DNA of 15,687 nucleotides from Bacillota bacterium (GCA_022717655.1 JAIIAN010000058.1:1-15687); one strand, 5' to 3'; positions 7,129-13,315 are shown, counted from the first letter of the stretch. The notes: a model not told the origin generated them from the sequence alone. A program made the numbers and translations.

Positions 7129-8058
7129 ATGATAAAAAAATATGAAACATCTATCTGCTCCAATCAGGATGGACTGGAGTTATCCGTTTTATGGTTAGAG
7201 CCGGAAAATGAACCGAAAGGAATCTTACAGATTTCCCATGGAATGAGTGAACATAAAGAACGTTATCTTCCATTTATGAGATATTTATGTGAAAGAGGGT
7301 ATCTCTGTGCCATCCATGACCATAGAGGGCATGGAAAAAGCGTAAAATATAAAAGTGATTTAGGATATATGTATGGAGGAAAAGATGATGCGCTGGTGGA
7401 GGATTTGCATCAGGTAAGTGTGTGGTTAAAAGACAGATATCCAAATCCTCCATTTTATATGCTGGGACACAGCATGGGAAGTCTGATTGCCAGAAACTAT
7501 TTAAAACTATATGACTATGAACTGGAAAAATTGATTTTAACAGGACCGCCCTGTGAAAATCCGGCCGCCGGTCTTGGGCTTTTGATTTCGAGAGCAGAGA
7601 AGCGGTTTTCCGGTGCACATCACAAGAGTAAACTGTTGGAATTAATGGCATTTGGTCCTTATGCATTGAAATTTAAGGGAGAATCCAGCCGTTCTTCCTG
7701 GGTGTGTTCCGATAAAGAAGTGGTAAGAAAATATGATGAATCGGAATACTGTGGTTTTACGTTTTCTGCGGATGCGTTTGAGAGCTTAATGCTTCTAATG
7801 AAAGAAACATACAGCAAAAAAGGCTGGAAATTGAAAAATAAAGAAATGCCGATTCTGTTTTTGGCAGGGGCAGACGACCCATGTGCAGGAGGCGGACGGA
7901 AATTTGTAAAAGAACTTCAGTTTATGAAATCCATTGGATACCGGAAAGTAACCGGAAAGATGTATCCGGATATGCGCCATGAAATTTTAAATGAGACCAA
8001 AAAAGAACTGGTGTATGAAAATATATACGAGTATCTGGAAAGGAAAAATAGAAGATAA
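7129..8058 (+). CDS. Alpha/beta hydrolase, monoacylglycerol lipase/lysophospholipase type
   Basis: A 309-residue serine hydrolase of the Hydrolase_4 (PldB/monoglyceride-lipase-like) group. The oxyanion-hole stretch is SHGMSEHKERY (residues 36-46). The nucleophile elbow is GHSMGS with Ser115. The acid is probably Asp250 in LAGADDP, and the catalytic His is 284 in YPDMRHEILNE. DHRGHGKS (64-71) is the usual family block after strand 4. No signal peptide or membrane segment is seen, so it is cytoplasmic. The natural substrate is not evident; acyl-glycerol or other ester hydrolysis is the family expectation. A GAGGTG site lies 4 bases before the ATG. Only 3 bases separate its stop from birA, so the two genes form an operon. 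Confidence 0.9.
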   Translation: MIKKYETSICSNQDGLELSVLWLEPENEPKGILQISHGMSEHKERYLPFMRYLCERGYLCAIHDHRGHGKSVKYKSDLGYMYGGKDDALVEDLHQVSVWLKDRYPNPPFYMLGHSMGSLIARNYLKLYDYELEKLILTGPPCENPAAGLGLLISRAEKRFSGAHHKSKLLELMAFGPYALKFKGESSRSSWVCSDKEVVRKYDESEYCGFTFSADAFESLMLLMKETYSKKGWKLKNKEMPILFLAGADDPCAGGGRKFVKELQFMKSIGYRKVTGKMYPDMRHEILNETKKELVYENIYEYLERKNRR

Positions 8059-8061
8059 AAT

Positions 8062-9051
8062 ATGTCAACAAAATCAGAAGTTCTGAAGCTTTTAGAAGAA
8101 AATAAGGGGACTTATCTTTCCGGAGAAGAACTGGCCATCAGACTGGGCTGTTCAAGAACGGCAGTCTGGAAAGTGATGAAAACGCTCCGTGAAGAGGGAT
8201 ATGAGATTTTGGCAGTCAATAATCGGGGATATGCTTTAAGTAAAGAAAACAATGTGTTATCCGAGGAAGCAATCAGGCTTGGGCTTAACAAAAAAGCAGT
8301 AAGAATAGAAGTAAAAAGAGAAATTCCATCGACGAATCAGTATTTAAAACAAAAAGGAATCGAAGAAGAATACAAAGAAGGCTCGGTGGTTGTGGCGGAG
8401 AGTCAGAGTGCTGGAAAAGGCAGACGGGGTCGGCATTTTTATTCGCCTGGAAAATGTGGACTTTACATGAGCGTTTTATTAAAACCAAAAAAAACGGCAC
8501 AGGAAAGTTTGAAAATTACAGCGGCAGCGGCAGTTGCAGTCTGCAGGGCGGTAGAAAAAGTCTGCAAGGTTTCTCTTGGAATTAAATGGGTGAACGATTT
8601 ATATCTGAAGGAAAAAAAGGTCTGCGGTATTTTGACAGAGGCAGTCAGTGACTTTGAAACCGGAGATATTGAACTGGTTGTAGTGGGAATCGGACTAAAT
8701 CTGAAAATGCCAAAAGATGGATTTCCGGAAGAACTCGGAGATATTGCAGGAACGGTTCTAAAAGAAGGAGAGTATGTAGACCGGAATCTTCTGGTTGCTG
8801 AAATTGTAAATGAATTGTTAGAAGAGTCCGAAAAAGATGGAATCCCGAAAGAATACATCGAGAGAAATATTGTGCCAGGACGAAATGTCTGGGTGGCGTA
8901 TGGACAGCAGGAGAGAAGTGTGTTTGCAAAGCAGATTCTTCCAGACGGCCGTCTTTTAATTGAAAATGAACAACACGAGGAAGAAATTCTGCCCTGCGGA
9001 GATGTATCTTTAAGAATTAATCCGAAGGATGTAAAAAGCCGTGGCAGGTAA
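8062..9051 (+). CDS. birA: Biotin--protein ligase / biotin repressor BirA
   Basis: A 329-residue bifunctional BirA. Residues 1-60 form a winged helix-turn-helix (LSGEELAIRLGCSRTAVWK). The catalytic domain has STNQYLK (90-96), the biotinyl-AMP loop GKGRRGR (118-124, usually GRGRRG), KWVNDLY (175-181), the KKVCGIL segment with the probable catalytic Lys186, and GIGLNL (209-214). A C-terminal SH3-like domain follows (about 270-320). It charges biotin carrier proteins such as acetyl-CoA, pyruvate or oxaloacetate decarboxylase subunits, and represses biotin genes through the HTH. No biotin gene or recognisable BirA operator is in the window. It is translated just after the hydrolase, with no clear ribosome site of its own beyond the purine-rich end of that gene. 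Its last 35 bases overlap the convergent VanZ-like gene. Confidence 0.95.
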   Translation: MSTKSEVLKLLEENKGTYLSGEELAIRLGCSRTAVWKVMKTLREEGYEILAVNNRGYALSKENNVLSEEAIRLGLNKKAVRIEVKREIPSTNQYLKQKGIEEEYKEGSVVVAESQSAGKGRRGRHFYSPGKCGLYMSVLLKPKKTAQESLKITAAAAVAVCRAVEKVCKVSLGIKWVNDLYLKEKKVCGILTEAVSDFETGDIELVVVGIGLNLKMPKDGFPEELGDIAGTVLKEGEYVDRNLLVAEIVNELLEESEKDGIPKEYIERNIVPGRNVWVAYGQQERSVFAKQILPDGRLLIENEQHEEEILPCGDVSLRINPKDVKSRGR

Positions 9052-9505
9052 TCTGGATAAATAAAATACCGATAAAAGCACCAATGCTGTCAATTCCGAC
9101 ATCACGCTTGGAAGGACCTCTTCCATCCACGAAGGATTGATGAAATTCGTCCGTGCAGGCAAAGCCGACACAGATAAACCCAGCAAGCAGAATCAACCAG
9201 ATTCCACGGACTCCATAGACATAAAGCGGAAGAGAAACACAGAGGGCAAGAATAAAATATTCGGTCATATGAGCGGTTTTTCGGACCGGAAATTCCAGCG
9301 TATCGGTGTAATACTGGATTCTTGCCTCATCGAGATTTTTGTCGAGCACCTTATCGGCAACGACAACAATTTCACGGCTGATTTTCTGGCTTAAAGCACC
9401 AGACTGCTCTCCGGTCTGTCCAGAGAAAGAAAAGATTAAATACATCATGCACAGGGCAGGAATAAAAGAGAGAGGCTTTAAAAGCAATATAAAAAACTTT
9501 TTCAT
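9017..9505 (-). CDS. VanZ-like family membrane protein
   Basis: A 162-residue membrane protein of the VanZ-like family. Four hydrophobic segments lie near residues 8-28, 82-98, 101-118 and 138-156. The family signature is clear: RKTAHMTEY (75-83), CTDEFHQSFVDGRGPSKRDVGIDSIG (118-142), including the conserved His79, Glu82, Asp119, Glu120, His122, Gln123, Arg129 and Asp135. VanZ in Tn1546 gives low-level teicoplanin resistance, but chromosomal VanZ-like proteins are common in Clostridia and their role is unknown; there are no other glycopeptide-resistance genes here. The start has an AAAGGA site about 9 bases upstream. Its 3' end overlaps birA antisense by 35 bases, leaving no space for a separate terminator. 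Confidence 0.88.
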   Translation of the reverse strand: MKKFFILLLKPLSFIPALCMMYLIFSFSGQTGEQSGALSQKISREIVVVADKVLDKNLDEARIQYYTDTLEFPVRKTAHMTEYFILALCVSLPLYVYGVRGIWLILLAGFICVGFACTDEFHQSFVDGRGPSKRDVGIDSIGAFIGILFIQITCHGFLHPSD

Positions 9506-9539
9506 AAGAATTATCCTTTCTTAAAATTTTAAAACATCT

Positions 9540-9620
9540 TTTAACCGAATCGAGAAAGTTCCCTGCTTCAATTGCGAAAAGTGATATGCAGTAATAGGAA
9601 CTTTCTTGTATCCGCTTGAC
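9540..9620. repeat. Leader element B: TTTAACCGAAT plus long inverted repeat
   Basis: TTTAACCGAAT (9540-9550) is followed by a perfect 10-bp inverted repeat, AGAAAGTTCC (9553-9562) and GGAACTTTCT (9597-9606). An inner CTGC/GCAG pair (9563-9566 and 9588-9591) extends the stem asymmetrically. It then ends in TATCCGCTTGAC (9609-9620). The same first and last blocks bracket a different hairpin in element A (7023-7072). It lies between divergent VanZ-like and thyA genes. There is no T-run on either side, so it is not a terminator. Confidence 0.5.
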
Positions 9621-9643
9621 GTGTCAATAGGTTAGATTAGACT
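9616..9643 (+). promoter_or_regulatory. Candidate thyA promoter
   Basis: TTGACG (9616-9621), a 16-base spacer and TAGACT (9638-9643), about 65 bases before thyA. The -35 lies in the palindrome TTGACGTGTCAA (9616-9627). The -10 is weak, so this is tentative. Confidence 0.3.
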
Positions 9644-9710
9644 ATAGCACGTTTGGCTGTGGATGTAAATAAAGAGAAAAAACAAAAAAAGTATTAGAAA
9701 AGAGGAAAAC

Positions 9711-10562
9711 ATGAGTTACGCAGATGAATTATTTGTAAAAATGTGTCGTGATATTTTAGATAATGGTACAGATACAAAGGGCGAGAAAGTCCGCCCGAAA
9801 TGGGAAGATACCAATGAAAGTGCTTATACAATCAAACGCTTTGGAGTGGTAAACCGCTACGATTTAAGAAAAGAATTTCCGGCGCTGACCCTTAGAAAAA
9901 CCGCATTAAAGAGCTGTATGGATGAAATTTTATGGATTTATCAGAAAAAATCCAATAATGTCAATGATTTACATTCTCATATCTGGGATGCCTGGGCAGA
10001 CGAAAATGGTTCAATTGGAACCTGCTATGGAGATGTAGTCGGACGAAAATTTATTTACAAAGGGGAAGAAACGGACCAGATGGATTACGTGCTTCGCCAG
10101 TTAAAAGAAAATCCTTACAGCAGACGAATCATGACCAATCTCTATCAGTTTGAATATCTGCACAGCGGAGCATTAGACCCGTGCTGTTACAGCATGACTT
10201 ATAGTGTAACAAAAGAGCCGGGGGAAGAACGTCTGATTTTAAATGGTGTGTTAAACCAGCGTTCTCAGGATGTGCTTGCGGCAAATAACTGGAATGTGTG
10301 TCAGTATGCAATTCTGCTTATGATGGTGGCACAGGTGAATGATATGATTCCTGGAGAATTAGTACATGTCATTGCCGATGCGCATATTTATGACCGCCAT
10401 GTGCCTGTAATTGAAGAATTAATTAAAAGAGAACAGTATCCGGCACCAAAAGTTTCCTTAAATCCGGAAGTGAAAGATTTTTATAAATTTACTACCGATG
10501 ATTTGATTGTAGAAGATTATCAGGCAGGAGAACAGATTAAAAATATTCCGATTGCGGTATAA
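9711..10562 (+). CDS. thyA: Thymidylate synthase ThyA
   Basis: A 283-residue folate-dependent thymidylate synthase converting dUMP and methylene-tetrahydrofolate to dTMP and dihydrofolate in the cytoplasm. It resembles the B. subtilis ThyA/phage phi3T type: ELLWI-like EILWIYQKKSNNVNDL (72-87), HIWDAWADENGSIGTCYG (90-107), and a C-terminal NPEVKDFYKFTTDDLIVEDY (251-270). The phosphate-binding Arg pair is SRR (137-139). The catalytic Cys is probably Cys158 in LDPCCYS, next to an unusual second Cys159. QRSQDV (183-188), Asn195, and His225/Tyr227 in DAHIYDRH complete the site. The start is preceded by AGAGGAAA. folA follows after 54 bases without a terminator, so the two folate-cycle genes form an operon. 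Confidence 0.95.
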   Translation: MSYADELFVKMCRDILDNGTDTKGEKVRPKWEDTNESAYTIKRFGVVNRYDLRKEFPALTLRKTALKSCMDEILWIYQKKSNNVNDLHSHIWDAWADENGSIGTCYGDVVGRKFIYKGEETDQMDYVLRQLKENPYSRRIMTNLYQFEYLHSGALDPCCYSMTYSVTKEPGEERLILNGVLNQRSQDVLAANNWNVCQYAILLMMVAQVNDMIPGELVHVIADAHIYDRHVPVIEELIKREQYPAPKVSLNPEVKDFYKFTTDDLIVEDYQAGEQIKNIPIAV

Positions 10563-10616
10563 TTGGTACAATGGAAAAATTAGAAAAATCAGAAAGACAG
10601 AGGAGAATAAAAAAGC

Positions 10617-11105
10617 ATGAATATTATTGTAGCAGTAGATAAAAACTGGGCGATTGGAAAAGAAAACAAACTGTTGGTGAGTATTCCGGCAGATATGAAA
10701 TTTTTCCGCAGTACCACAACCGGAAAAGTAGTTGTGATGGGAAGGAAAACTCTGGAAAGCTTTCCAAATGGACTGCCACTTAAGAACCGCACCAATATTG
10801 TGCTGACAAAAGACAAAAACTATAAAGTAAAAGATGCGATTATCGTACACAGTATAGAAGAAGCACTCGAAGAATTAAAAAATTATGCGTCCGAAGATGT
10901 GTATGTCATCGGAGGAGACAGCATTTATGCACAGATGCTTTCTTACTGCGATACTGCTCATGTGACCAAAATTGATTTCGGATATGAAGCAGATGCATGG
11001 TTCCCGAATCTGGATGAAAATGAAGAATGGAAAATAGCAGAAGAGAGCGAAGAACAGACTTACTTTAATCTGGAGTATTCTTTTGTGAAGTATGTGAGAA
11101 AATAG
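10617..11105 (+). CDS. folA: Dihydrofolate reductase
   Basis: A 162-residue DHFR that reduces dihydrofolate, the product of ThyA, to tetrahydrofolate with NADPH. Visible residues are AVDKNWAIGKEN (6-17), the catalytic acid Asp26 in PADMKFF, VVMGRKTLES (39-48) for NADPH binding, KNRTNIVLT (56-64) with the folate-binding Arg58, and YVIGGDSIY (96-104). It is full length for the family. The AGGAG ribosome site at 10601-10605 supports the start. It is second gene of the thyA-folA operon, ending at a terminator at 11122-11151. The last 97 bases of homology (11011-11107) recur exactly at 12212-12308 downstream of the toxin-antitoxin pair, so this 3' end is a recombination or insertion boundary, but the gene itself is intact. 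Confidence 0.96.
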   Translation: MNIIVAVDKNWAIGKENKLLVSIPADMKFFRSTTTGKVVVMGRKTLESFPNGLPLKNRTNIVLTKDKNYKVKDAIIVHSIEEALEELKNYASEDVYVIGGDSIYAQMLSYCDTAHVTKIDFGYEADAWFPNLDENEEWKIAEESEEQTYFNLEYSFVKYVRK

Positions 11106-11107
11106 AA
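11011..11107 (+). repeat. folA 3'-end direct repeat, copy 1 (97 bp)
   Basis: The segment from the TGGATGAAAATG block of folA to two bases past its TAG is identical, base for base, to 12212-12308. Directly upstream the two copies differ (9 mismatches over 43 bases), so the identity begins abruptly. Confidence 0.95.
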
Positions 11108-11121
11108 TATGTAAATCTTTC

Positions 11122-11151
11122 CTGCCAGTAGATTAGCTACTGGCAGTTTTT
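11122..11151 (+). terminator. Terminator of thyA-folA
   Basis: Perfect 10-bp stem CTGCCAGTAG / CTACTGGCAG (11122-11131 and 11137-11146) with loop attag and five T after it, 16 bases past the folA stop. The second folA tail has a different terminator sequence at the matching place. Confidence 0.9.
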
Positions 11152-11155
11152 GGCT

Positions 11156-11194
11156 TTAAAGGGCAGGTGTATGCTCAGTGCATCTATAATTGGA
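11156..11194 (-). pseudogene. Remnant of an araC-type regulator C terminus
   Basis: On the minus strand this reads SNYRCTEHTPAL and stop, matching STYRCNKHTPAL and stop at the end of the complete araC gene (12419-13315). The bases 11153-11173 equal 12416-12436 (21 of 21), and after a few changes TGCATCTATAA also matches. Similarity stops upstream of these 12 codons. It shows that a folA-araC convergent junction once existed here too and was truncated, probably when the toxin-antitoxin DNA arrived. Confidence 0.65.
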
Positions 11195-11228
11195 AAAGAG
11201 TGTAAAGAAAAAGCAATTTTCTATTGAA

Positions 11229-11257
11229 TTTTGATAGCGTAAATGCTATCATATAAA
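11229..11257 (+). promoter_or_regulatory. Toxin-antitoxin promoter with palindromic operator
   Basis: TGATAGC (11232-11238), six bases, then GCTATCA (11245-11251) form a perfect 7-6-7 inverted repeat. It sits directly before a TATAAA -10 (11252-11257), with TTTTGA at 11229-11234 as the -35 at 17-base spacing. A palindrome in the promoter spacer fits autorepression by the HTH antitoxin, as is usual for type II systems. Confidence 0.6.
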
Positions 11258-11296
11258 TAGAAAAATGAATACAATAACTTAGGAGACCATAAACTA

Positions 11297-11680
11297 ATGT
11301 ACACAATCGAGTTCTATGAAACACAAGAAGGTGAATGTCAGATTTGGGATTTTCTCGAAAGTTTACGCATTAAGGCAGCATCAAATAAAGATGCACGTAT
11401 CCAACACAAACAAGCCAGTTTATATATTGAACTACTTCAGCAAAATGGAACCCACATGAATGAGAATATTACAAAACATATTGATGATGGTATTTGGGAA
11501 TTACGCCCTGGCAACAACCGAGTATTTTATTTCTTTCATCAAAATGATACATTTGTTCTTTTACATCAATTTCGTAAAAAATCACAGAAAACTCCAAAAC
11601 GTGAAATTGAAAAAGCCAAACGTGAACGAAATGAGTATATATCTAGAAAGGGGAATAAGAATTATGAAAACTTGGAATGA
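11297..11680 (+). CDS. higB: RelE/ParE-superfamily toxin, HigB/Gp49 type
   Basis: A 127-residue toxin of the phage-derived Gp49-like/HigB branch (PF05973-type) of the RelE superfamily. These toxins are ribosome-dependent or free mRNA endonucleases that stop translation. Seen are the N-terminal TIEFYETQEGECQIWDFLESL, a middle helix region, then the beta core IDDGIWELRPGNNRVFYFFHQNDTFVLLHQFRKKSQKTPKREIEKAKRERNEYI read as ELRPGNNRVFYF (about 70-81) and LLHQFRKKSQKTPKREIEKA (about 88-107). These are the hallmark blocks with conserved Arg and Lys residues and a C-terminal helix. The ribosome site AGGAG is at 11281-11285. It overlaps the antitoxin gene by 17 bases, with the toxin first, the HigBA order. 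It sits between two copies of the folA tail, a sign of transfer. Confidence 0.9.
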   Translation: MYTIEFYETQEGECQIWDFLESLRIKAASNKDARIQHKQASLYIELLQQNGTHMNENITKHIDDGIWELRPGNNRVFYFFHQNDTFVLLHQFRKKSQKTPKREIEKAKRERNEYISRKGNKNYENLE

Positions 11681-11948
11681 TTATAAAAAACATGTGAATG
11701 CTGTTGACCCTGAAATTTCAAAAGATTTAAAGGAAACGGAAGAAATTGCAACCATTGTTTCTGCAATGATTAAACAACGAAACTCTCTTGGTTTAAGTCA
11801 ACGTGACCTTGCTTCAATGTGTGGTATTCCTCAGTCTTCTGTTGCAAGAATTGAATCTGGAAAAACGACTCCAAACCTTGGAACTTTATTAAATATCTTT
11901 CAACATCTCGGTTTAACTCTTACTGTTGTTCAAACTCAAACTATATAA
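11664..11948 (+). CDS. higA: XRE-family HTH antitoxin, HigA type
   Basis: A 94-residue antitoxin with a Cro/C1 helix-turn-helix at about residues 34-88: IKQRNSLGLSQRDLASMCGIPQSSVARIESGKTTPN, then LGTLLNIFQHLGLTLTVV. The N-terminal 30 residues (MKTWNDYKKHV...) are the likely toxin-binding or linker part. I chose ATG 11664, with AAAGGGG 10 bases upstream; the longer open frame from 11460 runs out of frame over the toxin gene and is not used. It should neutralise the HigB-like toxin and repress the shared promoter through the 11232-11251 palindrome. The stop codon lies in a weak AT-rich palindrome. Confidence 0.92.
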   Translation: MKTWNDYKKHVNAVDPEISKDLKETEEIATIVSAMIKQRNSLGLSQRDLASMCGIPQSSVARIESGKTTPNLGTLLNIFQHLGLTLTVVQTQTI

Positions 11949-11960
11949 TATAGTGTTTTT
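11940..11960 (+). terminator. Possible weak terminator of the toxin-antitoxin operon
   Basis: ACTATAT-A-ATATAGT (11940-11954) is a perfect but all-AT-rich palindrome overlapping the higA stop and followed by GTTTTT. The stability would be low, so this is tentative. Confidence 0.3.
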
Positions 11961-12168
11961 GCATTACTTTTTATACTTTCATAGTTATATATCGTTTTTA
12001 TCATTGCAAGAATACCATGGTGATTTTTTTAAATTCTTTTCATTGATATCTTTTCTATAATAATCATCTTCATTTAGGACTATAAGCATATCTTTGCAGG
12101 CAAGAATGTCAGTTCTATTCTCTAGAGTGGTTAAATACTTAGATTTTATGACACTTGGGTTGGTTTCG
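11961..12168. other. AT-rich spacer without a supportable gene
   Basis: This is DNA between higA and the folA fragment. A minus-strand frame with a TTG start (11985-12194) crosses it, but there is no ribosome site, no recognised motif, and its first codons are antisense to the folA fragment. Nothing else was recognised. It may be debris of the DNA that carried the toxin-antitoxin pair. Confidence 0.4.
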
Positions 12169-12306
12169 AAAATTGATTTTGGATATGAAACCAATGCCTG
12201 TTTCTTGAATATGGATGAAAATGAAGAATGGAAAATAGCAGAAGAGAGCGAAGAACAGACTTACTTTAATCTGGAGTATTCTTTTGTGAAGTATGTGAGA
12301 AAATAG
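12169..12306 (+). pseudogene. folA 3' fragment (45 codons)
   Basis: The sequence encodes KIDFGYETNACFLNMDENEEW and onwards, matching DHFR residues 118-162 of the intact folA, ending in the same ...FVKYVRK and TAG. The first 43 bases differ from folA at 9 positions (changes include A125T, D126N, W128C and P130L), and everything after 12212 is identical. It lacks the NADPH and folate sites, so it cannot make DHFR. An upstream ATG gives an open frame of up to 70 codons from 12094, but without a ribosome site. It is the right-hand copy of a direct repeat flanking higBA. Confidence 0.92.
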
Positions 12307-12308
12307 AA
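12212..12308 (+). repeat. folA 3'-end direct repeat, copy 2 (97 bp)
   Basis: Identical to 11011-11107, offset 1201 bases. Homologous recombination between the two copies would delete higBA and leave an intact folA. Confidence 0.95.
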
Positions 12309-12326
12309 CATGTAAATTTTTCCTGA

Positions 12327-12362
12327 GGATGTCGCACTAAGTAGTGAGACATCCCCATTTTT
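12327..12362 (+). terminator. Terminator after the folA fragment
   Basis: Stem GGATGTCGCACT / AGTGAGACATCC (12327-12338 and 12343-12354, one G-A mismatch) with a 4-base loop, then CCATTTTTT. It occupies the same place relative to the folA stop as the real terminator at 11122 but has unrelated sequence. Confidence 0.8.
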
Positions 12363-12394
12363 TAAATTCTTTAGAAAGTTTATTTTTTCTTTCC

Positions 12395-12408
12395 AGTGCC
12401 TGACACCT
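12395..12408 (+). repeat. 14-bp direct repeat, left copy
   Basis: AGTGCCTGACACCT, identical to 15634-15647. It is a near-palindrome (GTGCCTGACAC). It lies in the roughly 60 bases that copy 2 of the folA-araC junction has in excess of copy 1, 11 bases past the end of araC. Confidence 0.8.
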
Positions 12409-12418
12409 TATTTTTGCT

Positions 12419-13315
12419 TTAAAGGGCAGGTGTATGTTTATTGCATCTATAAGTAGAAGGAGAACAACCTACATTTTTTCGGAATATTTGAGAAAAATCT
12501 AATTGGTTTTCATATCCGACCGTATATGCAATCTCTTTGATTGAAAGATTTGATGTGTAAAGCAGTTCACAAGCAACATGGATTCGTTTTTGAATGATAT
12601 ATTTTTTGAGAGAAATACCAAATTCGTTTTTGAAAATGGTATTTATGTAGTTGGGATGGAGTGAAAATTCTCTTGCTATATCTTGAATACGAAGCGATTT
12701 ATTATAGTATAAATCTAAATATTGTTTGATTTCGGATACTCTTTTTATATTATATGAGTCAGTAAAGCGGCAAGGAGCAGATAAGACTGCCAGAATTTTG
12801 AATAAAGCAGAAGACATTTCAAAGAAAAAGGAAACATCAGAATCTGTTGCTAAATGAAGTTTTTCTGTGGCAAATTCTCCAGATGAATCAATATAAGGTA
12901 CAAAAGAGGAATGAAGTCGTAATATATTAAGAATTATATTGCGAATTTCTACAGAATTTATTTTGGTGTAATGGTATGGAAAACTTGAAGTAGATTGAAA
13001 ATTAGTCAATAAAGAGGAGGGAGCGTAAAATGCAACCCAGCAATAACTCCATGGAGAAGATTGGTTGGCAATATAATGACAAGAGATATTTGCTGGAATA
13101 ATAAAAGCTTCATGAGCGGTTACTTTGAAAGGTATCTCATCATTATAGGTAACAAATCCACTTCCAGCAAGTACAAAATGAATAAGAATGTAATCTCTTG
13201 TTCTAGGACCATAGGAGTGGCTTTGAGTACAGGATTCAATTCCGAAGAAAAAAGGATGGATAGAATCAGTTAATAATTCGGTATTATGATTAAACGTAGT
13301 TGTTATTTGAAACAT
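12419..13315 (-). CDS. AraC-family transcriptional regulator
   Basis: A 298-residue regulator with an N-terminal cupin-like sensing domain (about 1-110; TRDYILIHFVLAGSG at 39-53 and FKVTAHEAFIIPANISCHY at 63-81). A linker follows, then a C-terminal double helix-turn-helix (about 195-290) with LRIQDIAREFSLHPNYINTIF (first HTH) and SIKEIAYTVGYENQLDFSQIFRKNVGCSPSTYR (second HTH, the family signature). This architecture is typical of sugar-responsive regulators. The ligand is unknown. It is divergent from the glycosyltransferase-MATE operon across a 155-base AT-rich gap and is the obvious candidate regulator. Its last 12 codons match the remnant at 11156-11194, so its 3' end lies at a recombination boundary. 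Confidence 0.93.
   Translation of the reverse strand: MFQITTTFNHNTELLTDSIHPFFFGIESCTQSHSYGPRTRDYILIHFVLAGSGFVTYNDEIPFKVTAHEAFIIPANISCHYIANQSSPWSYCWVAFYAPSSLLTNFQSTSSFPYHYTKINSVEIRNIILNILRLHSSFVPYIDSSGEFATEKLHLATDSDVSFFFEMSSALFKILAVLSAPCRFTDSYNIKRVSEIKQYLDLYYNKSLRIQDIAREFSLHPNYINTIFKNEFGISLKKYIIQKRIHVACELLYTSNLSIKEIAYTVGYENQLDFSQIFRKNVGCSPSTYRCNKHTPAL

Noticed and set aside
7129..9051. BirA operator or biotin-related operon
   Set aside because: No biotin synthesis or transport genes and no recognisable paired operator sequence upstream.
9017..9505. Glycopeptide resistance gene
   Set aside because: VanZ-like proteins are common in Clostridia, and no vanHAX-type or regulatory genes are present.
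11460..11663. Longer N-terminal extension of the antitoxin
   Set aside because: It overlaps the toxin in another frame, and a good ribosome site precedes ATG 11664.
11985..12194. Minus-strand 69-residue hypothetical gene
   Set aside because: TTG start without ribosome site; the first codons are antisense to the folA fragment; no known motif. Kept only as a possible relic.
12094..12306. A separate small 70-residue gene containing the DHFR tail
   Set aside because: No ribosome site, no catalytic residues, and the part before 12169 shows no convincing DHFR similarity; treated as a folA fragment.
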